Part shown: positions 13,020-24,930 of the stretch, piece by piece | Layout: the number at the start of each line of letters is the position of its first letter | Position numbering within the stretch: position 1 is the first letter of the stretch | From: Chrysemys picta bellii | Taxonomy: Eukaryota > Chordata > Testudines > Emydidae | Length of the DNA: 64,000 nt | Reading direction: 5' to 3' | NCBI RefSeq assembly: GCF_011386835.1 | Contig: NC_088804.1 | Coordinates: 34,087,549-34,151,548 of the forward strand | Position numbers and translations under genes: made by a program | The notes under the pieces: generated by a model | What the model was told of the DNA's origin: nothing | Seen by the model: only the letters and a program-made list of their open reading frames with translations | Databases searched by the model: none

Positions 13020-14110
13020 TCTCATTGCCCACAGAATTGTCAAATCCTTTTTAAATCATACCAAGCACTTGACATCAATGATACCTTGTATAATTTCTGT
13101 GGGTTAATTATGTGTTGTGTATTTCATTTTATCAGTTTCTCCCTTTCAATTTCATTGAATATCCACTTGTTCCTATAGTCTGTGAAAAGGTAAATAGGAG
13201 CAACCAATTTATCATGCATCGCCTCAATAAGCCAAGGAGTGCCAGGTCTTTTCAATCTCTCCCCATATAGCAGTCTTGCCATGTTTCTAATGATTTTCAT
13301 TGCCCTTCTCTGGCCCCTTCTGTTTCTGCTGTATATTTTTGGAGACAGTGTGAGCAGAACTGAACTCAGTATTCCAGGTGAGGGTGTACTGCTGACTGAT
13401 ATAATAGCACTACACTGTTTTCAGTATTGTTTTCTATTCCTTTCCTTATACTGCCTAACATTTTGTTTGGGTTTTTTACTGCTGCTGCACAGCAAGCAGA
13501 GGTTTTCATTGAGGTGTTCACAATGACCCACCAATCTTTTTTCCTGAGTGATTACAGTTAATTTAGAAGCCAGCAATGTGTATGAGTAGTTCAAATTCCT
13601 TCCATTTCATCTGCTGTGATGTTGCCAATTCAGGACTCTCTCTCTCTCTCTCTCTCTAGTTCCTCACAATTTCTTCTAGTCGTCAAATTTTGTTCACTAC
13701 AGATGTTTCTAGCACTTCACTTCCTTTTCAGATCATTTATATGTATATCAAACAAACCAGTCTTACTACAGGTCCGTAGGGCAGCCCACTGTTAATCAGT
13801 TGCCATGATGGAACAAATGGTTTCCTTTCCACTCTTTATTTTTGTTAGCCAATTTCTAATCCATGATAGTATTAGTTTCCTTAATAGCCTCTTGTGAATG
13901 ACTGTCAAAGGTTTTCTGAAATTCCACATAAATCATATCATATCATCCAGTTTTCCATTATCCACTACATTGTGGACAGACATTCAAAGAACTCTAGTAG
14001 GTTAGAGAGGTGCAGTATTCTTTGACAGGAGCCATACTAGGTTGCCCCAACATGGCCATCAAGGTGTTTTTAATTCCTTAATTACTGTTTTGGTATTGTT
14101 TCAGTGAGAT
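13020..14110 (-). mobile_element. Old CR1 LINE fragment
   Basis: Read on the minus strand, the block contains degraded CR1 ORF2 C-terminal sequence. The equivalent of the conserved RRAMKIIRNM-type motif lies near 13280-13310. Typical CR1 phrases such as GCCCTTCTCTGGCCCC (13303) and AGCCACTAGT-like unique 3' sequence are seen. Many stops and indels show it is old. RT-domain remnants continue to about 14100. It is 5'-truncated. Confidence 0.65.
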
Positions 14111-14570
14111 AAGTGTGCAGTTTATTTCTTTGCTAATCCCATAACCTTGATTATTATAGTTACCCCAGCAGTTGCCACACTACACAACCATTGCTGTTAT
14201 TTGGGTATTGCATAAGAAGTTCACACCTGCATTTTGTGAAATTAAAGCCTTGCAAGTGAGATGCACCGAAATGCCCATTAACTTGAACCCTTTCAAGTGC
14301 ACACACAGGCATTAATGCACCAATGTTCATGGTAGCCAGGCTGAAAATAAGGCACTTGTGTTCCAATCTGAGCATCCAAATGTCCTGTCCAGAGAAAGCT
14401 CATCTTTAAGCATATGAGTAATCCCAAAGGCTTCAGTGAGGCAACTCTCATGCTTAAAGCTGAGAGTCTGGGCTTCTGTGCTTTGCTGGGTTTGGGTGAA
14501 GGAGTCTGTTTGAAAATTGAGCTTCAGCTGTGTTGTGTGTGTAACCCTTCTGCCCATCTAAGTTGGCAGC

Positions 14571-15840
14571 AACCAGGGCCGGGTTCTGTATCTAGAGGTT
14601 CCGTTTCAATAACATAATGCAAAACCGGCTCGAGCCCCAACCCAGTGACCTGGGACAATTACATTCCACCCACTGGGCACCTTTAAGAGGCAATACTTCT
14701 CCTCTCGCAAGCACGGAGTCTGAGTGTAGCAGAAAATGTTCAATAACATGAGGTAAACGACATCAGCATTAAATTGGAAAAAGCACCACAAACAGGATTC
14801 CTAACACAAACCATGATCAAAAGACCCACCCCAGCAAATTGGGCCATGTTCTTTCCCTTTGGTTCTTGAATCCAGCAACCCAAAAATCACCCAGAGTCCC
14901 CAAAGTCCAACACCCCCAAAGTCTCTGTCCCTGGTCAGTGCAGCCCCAGAGTAAAAGGGGGGCATGTAGGGTGTTAAGGGGCACCTTACGTGATCCGAGC
15001 CCAACCGGCTGTCTCTCCGTGGGGTTCTGCCACAGCCTTCACCACGAGCCAGTCCACTTCCTGCCGTCCCACAAACTGCTCTGCTCTGAGCCGCTCCACT
15101 CCACTCACCGACCTGTGAGCCGCTCCAGCCAGCCCAGCAAACAGCTCCGCTTACCATTCATTGGGCCACTCCAACTATCCCCACAAGACTCCGCGCTGCT
15201 CGCTGCTCCTCCAGCCGTCTCCGCAAACTGCTCCACCAGCCGCTTAGCAATATAGCTTCAGGCTCCCCCACTAGTTAACACAGCACTCAGTGATCTCAGC
15301 TCTTAGCAACTTTAGCTCTTTTGTGATTTCAGCTCTTAGTGATTTCAGCTCATAGTAGGGGAGAGCCAGTGCTGGTGCACCCATTGGCCCAAAATGAATT
15401 CAGCTCAGCAGCCACCTGTAACTAGACTCCTAATAGAATCAAAGTTAGCTCTTACATTCAACAGTGGAGAGAGGAGGTGGTGCAATTAGTGTTTCAGGCC
15501 CTCAAAGGGGGGCCCATACCATCAGGTACAAATACCTGTCCCCACCCTCTCTCAATTCACTGGGTTGTGGAACCCATGTCCCTTGTCTAGCGAGTGCCAC
15601 TTAGGTGATGGTGAGATCCTCTGTCATAAAACAGTTTCATTGTCCTTGATTCACATAATCAGGGTAACAACACTTTATTCCTCCTGCCCCAATAACAGAG
15701 AAACTGGGGATCCCACCCCATCCAAAGTAACCACTATCAGTTGCTGTTGTCTCATGCCAGGCGGGTGGGTGTGCCTATGCAAACAAGATCACCCCCTGGT
15801 GTTCTTTTCCACACTCGCCATAATTCACCACCAGATGTCA
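14571..15840 (-). mobile_element. LTR-like repeat block, probably minus orientation
   Basis: This is a GC-richer, compositionally distinct block. On the minus strand it contains an AATAAA at about 15673-15678 within a GAGGAATAAAGTGTTGTTAC context, which suggests a retroelement R region. It ends at 15840 with CA, so TG on the minus strand. I could not find a convincing 5-bp target duplication, and the lower border is uncertain. Open frames at 14801-15255 show no known protein and lie in low-complexity C-rich sequence. It could be a solo LTR or a composite of repeats. Confidence 0.4.
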
Positions 15841-18747
15841 GGATAGAGCTCATCCTGACTCTGCTTACATGTGTATAACATTTAAGTTATTTTTTTTGTA
15901 GTTATAGATATTAATGAATGAAAGTTTTTAATGCCTATTACTCTTAATTCATTTTCCAGTACACAATGTATTTATTCACAATGCAATGGTTTTTACACAT
16001 ACCTTCCTTTTATATTTTAAGATCATTTTGTTAAAAGGGGAAAATAAAACAAGAATTCGAGGGGCAAATAAACTTCCATTTGTCCCTAGGGGGGGAAAAA
16101 CGGTATCCTTGAATAATACCCTTGACAGGTCTGTCTGGAAAAAAAACCCTTCGTTGCCCTGAGCTCCCAGGTGTGCAGACACTTATGGATATGCCTTATG
16201 GCATAACAGCAGATGGCCCAAACTATCTGAGAACATTTCTTTATAATGATTTTTACATTGTATCTCCCCCACTCCTTCACTTCTATTCTTGTGCTTTACA
16301 CTCGTCTTGCTCCCTTCACTCCATTCTGTTCTTTCTGCAGCCAGAAGCAAAGTGAAGCTGAATTTTGATCTCTACATCTTGAGTTTAGATGCATATCCTC
16401 CAAAAGTTCTATATCTAGCAGCACTCCTGAGTTGACGATTCCATCCAGTCTCACTTTGCAGTGGCCAACATGCACAATGGAGAAGAGAAAAAGGGGACAA
16501 ACTATGCAACCAAAATAAGAGGGGAAGGGATAGAAAACGGGCAAGGAGGAGCAGGCAAGACAGGCTAAAAGTAATGCTTTTAAAAAATTTTTGCCATAGG
16601 CTTTTGAAATTTCTTCCATTCCCTGTCAGGAAGAAATTAGAGTGTGACAGAAACCAAAGGTAAATCAAAGAAATCTGCACTGCTATTCATTTCCGGCTGA
16701 GATGAATATGTTCTCTCCTCAGTTTGCACACTTACGGGAAGGCTTATTAGCATTAATACAGATGCCAGTTGTGATGAGGGCATATGTCCACTTAGTACTG
16801 GACTGACATCACCAACTCCTTTTACGTAGGACAGCAACTAAGTCTTCAGTCATCCCCAATCTTGGCTATAGTCCAACCCATAGCCTAGAAGTGAAAGGCC
16901 CCATATCCCATCACCCTGAACCAAAAGTGCCTTTCATACTATAGCAATAATGAATAATTGAATTAACCTGATAATTAAATTTATGCCATAAGCTGAGTAA
17001 CCCTATAATTAAATAACCTGTATTTTGTCTATAAAATACCACACATACTAATGGTGCTGTAGAAATAAAATAATATATGTTCGGGGACTGAGGTTCAGTG
17101 GCTCCCTAAAGTGGCCTCCACTAATGCATGCCCTGCTTTGTATACACATATACTTGTATGGGCTATCACCTGCACACCCCACGGATACAATTTTCACCAA
17201 CAGACCCATGGGGTACTTGTAGATGTGTGTGCACGCGCATGCACGCACATGCCTGCATGCACATTACTGGAGGTTTGGACCACTGTGCAGCTATGTCAGA
17301 CTCAGCAGAGCAGCTGGGATAGCCACAGACACGGCTTTTGCCTCTGCATCCCATGGACTTGCTTTCTTCCCAGGATCTGCTGGATTGGGAGACTACACCT
17401 TTTGCCCACAATCTGCACCCTCCCTCCTGAGGAGATAATTGCCTGGAAAAATACTGCTCTTCCATAGACTTCTCTGCCGAAGGGAAGAATCCAGCCCCAA
17501 CCTTGAAAGCCCAGATCAAGTAGTGCTTACCATCTTCTCCTATTATCTTTTAAGGGAATCAACAGCTGGTGATAAAAGCTTCAAGCACCTCACAATGTAC
17601 ATTAATATCTGTATCTTTAAAATTCTAACGTTCAACCCCACCTTGTAATACATTTACCAACATAAAAAGAAATCTCCATTCTGCATTCCTCCACTTACTC
17701 TTAATTTTCCTTAATCACAAGATTACTGTATTTTATTAGTTCTGTTACCTAGAATGGCAGAACAGAACCATGTAACAAATGACTATATGAATACTTATAT
17801 CTGCCTCCATTAGGGTAAAAGTTTTTTGCCTGGTGGACATTAGAGGACAACATAAATCAAAAATGCCCTGAGCCGCACTGGTTCTGTCCACTAGGGGGCT
17901 GGACTTGCCATCTACACTAGCTAGTCCATTTCAACACACAGCATTGTAATTCCCATGAAATAGCCACATCCTCTCAGCTCTTCCCTGTCAGTAAGTGTAA
18001 GGGTGTGCTGTAGGTTAATGTACACTGCTCTCTTGTTTCCTTTGCATCTTGCCATAAACTAGGAACACCTATTGTTTTGATGTTGCTAAGGAGATGCGTG
18101 CTGTTAGCCTTGGAGGTCTGGACTCTTGCATTGTGAATGACTATAATAGGCCAGGCCATGAGGAAAACAAACACTAGGTAAACTCTGGAACATCTGTTGA
18201 AAAAACTTTCTATAGCTTGAAGCAGTATTCTGATGACATTTGTTGTCTAAAGGTGCCACAGGACCCTCTGTTGTTTGTTGTCTTCTGTTATCCCATTGCT
18301 ATCTGCTTCTTTCATGATACTGCAATTGAGAGTGATTGTTGTGTCAAATTCTTTGACAGCATCAAATTTTTCCCTTTAAATAGTCTTCTTCCTGCCCTAC
18401 TCTAGTTCTGCACACCGTCTGCTGAAGAATTCCTGCTTGTTATGTATCACTAACCTCTGTATCTTTCCATTATGAAAACCTTCATAGTGTCATGGTGTCC
18501 TTAATCTAAATATTCAACCCAGTTTCCTGCTTCCTTTTATTCCCCTTGTTCTGTTAATTATAGGAAACAGTAAAATGCAACCAAAAATACTCACTTTCTA
18601 AGTGTTGTTGTAGCCAAGTTGATCCCAGGATATTAGAGAGAAAAGGTGGGGGAGGTAATATCTTTTATTGGACCAACTTCTGTTGGTGAGAAAGACAAGC
18701 TTTGGAGCTTACAGAGCTCTTTTTCAGGTCTGGGAAACATACTCAAA

Positions 18748-19042
18748 GGCCTGGTCCACACTAACCCCCCACTTCGGACTAAGGTACGCAAATTCAGCTA
18801 CGTTAATAACGTAGCTGAATTCGAAGTACCTTAGTCCAAACTTACCGCGGGTCCAGACGCGGCAGGCAGGCTCCCCCGTCGATGCCGCGTACTCCTCTCG
18901 CTGAGCTGGAGTACCGGCGTCGATGGCGAGCACTTCCGGGATCGATCGGGATTGATTTATCGCGTCTAGACAAGACGCGATAAATCGATCCCAGAAGATC
19001 GATCGCTTACATCCGGACCAGGAAGTAAGTATAGACGTACCC
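18748..19042. mobile_element. Harbinger-type MITE nested in Penelope arm
   Basis: A 295-bp insertion begins GGCCTGGTCCACACTA and ends ATAGACGTACCC. It is flanked by AAA on both sides (18745-18747 and 19043-19045), a 3-bp duplication as expected for PIF/Harbinger. It carries internal palindromes: about 18787-18825 around ACGTTAATAACGT, and 18958-19010 around TCGCGTCTAGACAAGACGCGA. Removing it restores the continuity of the surrounding Penelope sequence, which confirms the borders. Confidence 0.8.
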
Positions 19043-19502
19043 AAAGTGTCACAGCTAAACACAAGGTGGAACAGATTGTTTAGCATAAGTAGTTAACACA
19101 TTTTAAGGGACCATTCAAGGTAAAGTGGCCATCATGGGGGCGGGGAGGGGGGGGAGGAAGGAAGGTGAGGGAGGCAGCTGGGGGTGGGGGGTTATGTGGG
19201 TGAAACCAGACAAATCAGTATGCTCTCGAATGAACTCACACAGGAAAAATTATAACAACAAAAACACATCACCTGTGGGTGAGCACTTTTTACAAAGTGA
19301 TCTGACCTATCAGTCCTCATCCTCAAAGGAAAGATGCACAACAACACTTTACAATGGACTGAATAGACACATTGCAGTAATAAACCATAAATCCAATAAT
19401 AATCCCAAACCCCTTGCCCCTGCTGCCTTTTTCCTCTTTCCTTCACCCACCTATAACTGGAGGGGTGTTAACACGCCACTTCACCTGGAATGGCCCTTTG
19501 AA

Positions 19503-20428
19503 ATAAGAACATAACATAAGAACATAAGAATGGCCATACTGGGTCAGACCAAAGGTCCGTCCAGCCCAGTATCCTGTCTAACGACAGTGACCAATGCCAG
19601 GTGTCCCAGAGGGAATGAACCTAACAGGTAATGATCAAGTGATCTCTCTCCTGCCATCCATCTCCACCCTCTGACAAACAGAGGCTAGGGACACCATTCC
19701 TTACCCATCCTGGCTAATAGCCATTAATGGACTTAACCTCCATGAATTTAAACCCTCTTATAGTCCTAACCTTCATAACCTCCTCAGGCAAGGAGTTCCA
19801 CAGGTTGGCTGTGTGAAGAAGAACTTCCTTTTATTTGTTTTAAACCTGCTGCCCATTAATTTCATTTGGTGGCCCCTAGTTCTTATATTATGGGAACAAG
19901 TAAATAACTTTTCCTTATTCACTTTCTCCACACCACTCAGGATTTTATATACCTCTATCATATCCCTCCTTAGTCTCCTCTTTTCCAAGCCGAAAAGTCC
20001 TAGCCTCTTTAATTTCTCCTCATATGGGACCCGTTCCAAACCCCTAATCATTTTAGTTGCCCTTCTCTGAACTTTTTCTAATGCCAGTATATCTTTTTTG
20101 AGATGAGGAAACCACATCTGTATGCACTATTCAAGATGTGGGCGTACCATGGATTTATATAAGGGCAATAAGATATTCTCTGTCTTATTCTCTATCCCTT
20201 TTTGAATGATTCCCAACATCTGTTTGCTTTTTTGACTGTCGCTGCACACTGCGTGGACGTCTTCAGAGAACTATCCACGAAGACTCCAAGATCTCTTTCC
20301 TGATTAGCTGTAGCTAAATTAGCCCCCATCATATTGTATGTATAGTTGGGGTTATTTTTTCCGATGTGCATTACTTTACATTTATCCACATTAAATTTCA
20401 TTTGCCATTTATTTGCCATTCATTTTTG
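19503..20428 (-). mobile_element. CR1 LINE, 5'-truncated, nested in Penelope arm
   Basis: The minus strand encodes the C-terminal end of CR1 ORF2 (frame 20117-19773), including LEKVQRRATKMIRGLE, then a frame break. Its 3' end at low coordinates carries the TTATGTTC-type tandem tail (ATAAGAACATAACATAAGAA on the + strand at 19503). The upper part (20192-20419) encodes another ORF2 stretch with NKWQMKFNVDKCKVMHIG and ERDLGVFVDSSLK. It splits the forward 3' UTR arm of the Penelope element. Confidence 0.85.
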
Positions 20429-20731
20429 TGTTAACTGCTTATGCTAAACAATCTGTTCCACCTTAGCTGTGATACTCTGGTCCAATAAGAGATATTACCT
20501 CACCCACCTTGTCTCACTTTCTCAGGTCAGTCTGGATAGAAATGTGTTGATTTAAGGAACCTTGCAGATGCGTAATTGATTACATGGCTCTAAAACTATT
20601 CCCAAAACACACACCTGAGAGTTTAATGCAACAGAACTGTCTCTGGAACATTCTTATTTTCATTTGCTCTTCTGGAACATCCTTGCAACAAGTGAGTAAC
20701 AAACTTGGTTAAAGTGTGAGAGACTCATCAT

Positions 20732-21374
20732 TAGGGCCCTACCAAATTCAAGGCCCATTTTGGTCAATTTCACGGTCATCGGATTTTAAAAATCGTAAAT
20801 GTCATGATTTCAGCTATTTAAATCTGAAATTTCAGTGTTGTAATTGTAGGGGTCCTGACCCAAAGGAGTTGTGGGGAGTTCACAAGGTTATTGTAGGGGT
20901 TTGGGGGTTGCCGTACTGCTACCCTTACTTCTGCCCTGCTGCTGGCGGTGGTGCTGCCTTCACAACTGGGCAGCTGGAGAGCGGTGGCTGCTGGCCGGGA
21001 ACCCAGCTCTGAAGGCAGAGCCGCCACCAGCAGCAGCACAGAAGTAAGGGTGGCATGGGATGGTATTGCCACCCTTACTTCTGTGCTGCTGCTGGTGGGG
21101 CGCTGCCTTCGGAGCTGGGCACCTGGCCAACAGCCACTGCTCTCCGGTTGCCCAGCTTAGAAGTAAGGGTGGCAAATTGTGACCCCCCCCTAAAATAACA
21201 TTGTGACCCCCCTGCAGCTCCCTTTTGGGTCAGGACCTCCAATTTGGGGAATGCTGGTCTCCCCCATGAAATCTGTATAGTATAGGGTAAAAGCACACAA
21301 AAGATCAGATTTCACAGGAGGAGAACAGATTTCACAGTCCGTGACACGTTTTTCATGAATTTGGTAGGGCCCTA
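20732..21374. mobile_element. hAT-type non-autonomous element
   Basis: The terminal inverted repeat is TAGGGCCCTACCAAATTCA, 19 bp and exact at both ends. The flanks CTCATCAT (20724-20731) and CTCATCAA (21375-21382) are a 7/8-matching 8-bp target duplication. The GC-rich middle holds an imperfect palindrome of units such as CCACCCTTACTTCTG and CAGAAGTAAGGGTGGC. No transposase is encoded. A sister copy lies at 27715-28449. Confidence 0.85.
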
Positions 21375-21406
21375 CTCATCAATTCTTAGCTAACATGGTA
21401 GCTAGA

Positions 21407-21628
21407 GAGACAGTGTGGTCTAGTGCATAGGACACTTGACTGGGTTCTGTTCCTGGCTCAGCACTGAACTGCTGTATGACCTTAAGCATGTCACTTCTCT
21501 ATTTCCTTTCCCACCCTTTTGTTTCATCTTTTTAGACAGTACGTCTATCGGGATGAGTTCTGTACAGCACCTAGCATGATGTGGCCCTGAAGTCAGCTGG
21601 GATCTCTAGACACCAATATAAATTTTGT
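21407..21628 (+). mobile_element. tRNA-derived SINE with LINE-like tail
   Basis: The 5' part shows pol III promoter-like boxes: GTGGTCTAGTGCATAGG at 21416 (A-box-like) and GGTTCTGTTCC at 21443 (B-box). It is followed by ATGACCTTAAGCATGTCACTTC, and the tail contains TGTACAGCACCTAGCATGATG (about 21560) then GGGATCTCTAGACACCAATA. This is the layout of turtle tRNA-derived (Cry I-like) SINEs, whose tail is shared with CR1-group LINEs. It is diverged and borders are approximate. Confidence 0.6.
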
Positions 21629-22305
21629 TCCCTTGGTGACTTTTACCAACTCTTCTTCCCAATCTTTACATGGCTCTTTCTACACACCTTCATAAGTTTT
21701 ACTGCAGATTATAAATTAAATACCGGGTAATAAATAGACCTAGCTAAATTAAGGAAACATTGTCTCGTGCTCTCTTTCACATATAAACTGAGAGCACCAA
21801 AAAGCTGAACTAAAATTTTCATCTTTGTGCTTAGGCTGGGAAATCAAGCTCAAAGGTAGCTAAAGCTTCCTGTGTTTTTTTGTGACATCTCTAATTTATT
21901 TCACATACATTATTCATTTTGGGGGGATGGCTAGCTTTACTCCATGCCACAGTCATTTTTCATCTTGACATATTAAGGTGTTAACTGTTACCCTACCATG
22001 TACTAACCAGGTGATAAAAGTTAGGCAGCATTTTGTTTTAGGCTGAATATTCAGTAGGAAGACACATTATTTAATTATAGCTGCAGAGGTTAATATTCAC
22101 TCTCTTGGCCCATCTCAAAAGTAGATAACTAAATTATGTGTAGGTTCCAACAACTAGAGATGAGCGTCTGAGTTCCATGCTGGAATACTGATATTGACAG
22201 ACAGGCAACATTGTTCAGAATTTTGATACAGAATTGCACTATCATGGGACTATCAGACATTCCTCCCATAGATAATCCATGGATAGTTATTGGTATTTGT
22301 ATCAG

Positions 22306-22378
22306 TTTTAGGTTTCATGCAAAAACGACCAGACCTATTTTAGTTGCATCGGTGTAAATCTTTGCATGAAACCTAAAA
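22306..22378. repeat. Short perfect inverted repeat
   Basis: TTTTAGGTTTCATGCAAA at 22306-22323 is exactly complementary to 22361-22378, with a 37-base spacer. It directly abuts a second, longer inverted repeat. I cannot assign it to a repeat family. Confidence 0.85.
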
Positions 22379-22560
22379 CAATTATAGGCAAAGTGGGTGT
22401 CAGCAGACAGGATTTTAACCAACAGAAGGTCTACATGCAATCTACAGTGTCATTTGAGGAAAGCATAAATTAGAAAACATAGGTGCCATTGTAGATTGCA
22501 TGTAGACCTTCTGTTGGTTAAAATCCTGTCAGCTGACACATACTTTGCTTATAATAATTG
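22379..22560. repeat. Long inverted repeat (fold-back), family unknown
   Basis: The arms 22379-22446 and 22490-22560 are nearly complementary over about 68-71 bases; the exact core includes AGGATTTTAACCAACAGAAG and GGTCTACATGCAATCTACA. The loop is about 43 bases. Both arms end in CAATTAT-type sequence. It is likely a small MITE, but I could not fix a target duplication. Confidence 0.8.
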
Positions 22561-23234
22561 CTGTGAGGTTAACAGCTTCTTTTGTCATATCTTTAACTTC
22601 CCCACTTGGCGCACTATTTGAACAAAATGAGATGCAACAAATAATGATGATAAACTGATTGACGAGAGGCTTTTTGTTTTGATGGATTTCCCTTAAGAAT
22701 TAAGCCCCCACCCTTCCCTTACCATCTGTACTTAGAACAGCTGTTGCTTATTCCTTAATAGTATGCAGATTACCAATGCAGTTAGCCCGAGGCTGCTTCC
22801 ATCTCATGTCCATTCTTGCATCTAATTTCCTAAGTTCTTTAGACTTTATTGCAAAATCTCCCTCTTCAGCAGGCTTGCAGATGGACCAAACAACATAGTG
22901 AGCAGAAAGCAGAGCAAATAGTGCACAAAAGTGGTATTGGAATCTTTGGTCCCCAAAAACAAAGATGAATTATTCACAACCCCAATTATTCATTTCCCAT
23001 GAAAGTTTATGCAAGAACTTTTGTTTATTTATAAGAATGTTTGTGAAAAATGAAATTGATGAAAACCTAAGTAGAAGTTTGCTTAAAGATTCATACCAGA
23101 AGTTGTTCACAGATTTAAAGGCCAGAAGGAACAACTATGATTGTCATGTCTGACTTCTTTCCTAACAAGGCTACCTATTCAAGTAGCCATCTTGAAATTT
23201 CTTTGCTTTCCCATTAGGAAAACTTTCTACTCGC

Positions 23235-23390
23235 ACAAAACCGAACACCCTTGCCCCACCCCCTGCCCCGCCCCTTCTCCAAGGCCCCATCCCTGCTCAC
23301 TCCATCCCTCCTCCCTCTCTCGCTCACTCTCCCCACCTTCACTCACTCATTTTCACCAGGCATTCCAGTCAAAAAACCGGACACCTGTGA
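23235..23390. mobile_element. Fragment of a hAT-type repeat
   Basis: A C-rich block between CAAAACCGAACACC (23236) and AAAAAACCGGACACCTG (23372) looks like a relic of the GC-rich hAT family seen at 859-1642. No clean ends or duplication are visible. Overlapping open frames are composition-driven. Confidence 0.35.
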
Positions 23391-24689
23391 ACTGTATTTC
23401 CCATCTACTGTTTGTAAAAAAGCTACAGTCCTCCAGTCAGGCACAAGAAACAGTACCATGCATCCTAGATGACATATACTTAGTGAACAGAAAATAGATG
23501 AAGACCTAGATAAAGGAAGTTGGTTGCAAACAATGACAGGCTGAAATGCTTTCACAAAGTATTTGCTGAATAATTCTGAATGCCGAACAAATCTGTACAA
23601 GTGAGTCAGTCACCAGGGCTGCAGATGCTTCTACACTGCTTATCGTTAAGCACATGAATACTCCCGCTGACTTCCATGGAACTCCTCCTGAGTTTAAAGT
23701 TAAGCACATATGTGTTTGCAAGATTGAGACCTCAGTTTGCAAATAATTCATGAACAGAAAAAAAAGGAATAAACTACCAGACAAGTCATTGTGCTCTAGT
23801 AATGAGTCACTAAAACAAGGAAGAAGCCAAAAATGTACAAGTTATAATTTTTAAAATTTCAAGCATTTTAAAATGTGGTGTTGGTCTGGGATTTTTACAT
23901 TTGAAAATAATTCTTGTCAAAAAAACAAACAAAACCCCCCTAAAGGCTTCAAATATTCTTTCTAAACTAAGGAACTACTTTAAATTTAATGTTTCAATTA
24001 ATAAACCATTATTTAATTGAATATATCTGCTAGAGCTCTACTAGAGAGTGTCTATAATTTAACTCTAAAAAGAGTTTTATTAAATCCCAGAAAAAATAGA
24101 ATTAACAAATATGTATATATTAAATCAGGCCAGACTCTATCAGCTGAATACTATTAGACATTTAATATAGTTTAGTACTAAATATAATAATTGCAGGGTA
24201 TAAACGGATATTTTACAGGATGTGAACATTTGCAGAGTCCAGGGTTTAGTGACGGCTAGTCATGTCGTTGAATTAGCTACTCAGACATCGAGTAATGGAA
24301 ATATTAAGACTATCGAAGGAAGATGGCTGGCTCCTGTTAGGGAATCTTTCACTATAAATTCATCATTACAGTCATCAGTAACAATGTGTTTTTAATTGGA
24401 CAAAGATGAACTAAGCTACAAAATTTAAATCCATGTCCTAATTTCCATCCCTCCTCCTCAAAAAAACCATCTTAGCTTTTTAATACCAAAACCAGGAGGT
24501 TGGTTTACTCCGCTCTAGAGGTAAGAACAAACAATTAAATACAGATTCAGGTTTGGATGCAGACTGTACTCCTCTTTTTCCTTCCTGCATGTTTGGAGTA
24601 TTTTGGGACCATCTCTCTCTTTTTTTTAAAAAATGGCCAATAAATCAAGTAAATTGAGCAACTTTAACTTCTGCTTTTGCATAGTCTAT

Positions 24690-24930
24690 ATAAGAACATA
24701 AGAATGGTCTGACCCAGTATGTCCAATGGTCCACCTAGCTCAGTATCCTGTCTTCCGACAGTGACCAGTGCCAGATGCTTCAAAGGGAGTGAACAGAACA
24801 GTGAAATGTATCAAGTCATCTACCCCGTCATCCAGTCTCAATTTCTAGCAGTCAGAGGTTTAGAGACACTCTGACCATCTTGACTATTAACCATTGATGA
24901 ACTTATCTAATTATTTTATTCACCCATCAT
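24690..24930 (-). mobile_element. CR1 3' UTR tail
   Basis: Starts on the + strand with ATAAGAACATAAGAATGG and CTCAGTATCCTGTCTTCCGA, the reverse complement of the CR1 3' UTR and its TTATGTTC tail. It is the same subfamily as the copy at 19503-20428. No coding sequence remains. Confidence 0.8.

Larger units (their letters stand above)
18604..20545 (+). mobile_element. Penelope-like element, inverted copy, with two nested insertions
   Basis: The centre (19190-19400) reads on the + strand as a degraded GIY-YIG endonuclease region: VGETR in one frame at 19198, then SRMNSHRK and SPVGEHF. GIY-YIG endonucleases are the hallmark of Penelope-like retroelements. The sequence at 18604-18747 plus 19043-19127 is the element's 3' UTR in reverse orientation. 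The same UTR in forward orientation follows the ORF at 19466-19502 and 20429-20545; TTATGCTAAACAATCTGTTC at about 20439 mirrors GAACAGATTGTTTAGCATAA at about 19071. The copy is therefore a head-to-head fold-back. A Harbinger-type MITE sits in the left arm and a CR1 in the right arm. A possible further tail remnant is near 18246 (CTAAAGGTGCCACAGGA). Confidence 0.7.

Noticed and set aside
13239..13526. Hydrophobic 95-codon frame that looks like a membrane protein
   Set aside because: It is the antisense translation of a degraded CR1 ORF2.
14801..15255. Open frames of 118 and 138 codons on opposite strands
   Set aside because: Located in a C-rich LTR-like repeat, with no recognisable family and no splice or start context.
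19125..19514. 129-codon frame as a host gene
   Set aside because: Its core is the GIY-YIG remnant of a Penelope-like element, with a G-rich insertion upstream and frame damage.
21054..21172. Repeated CCACCCTTACTTCTG units suggesting a CRISPR-like array
   Set aside because: Units are inverted, irregular and inside a hAT palindrome; CRISPR arrays do not occur in vertebrate genomes.
21407..21480. tRNA-like gene suggested by A- and B-box motifs
   Set aside because: No cloverleaf with proper acceptor stem; the motifs belong to a SINE.
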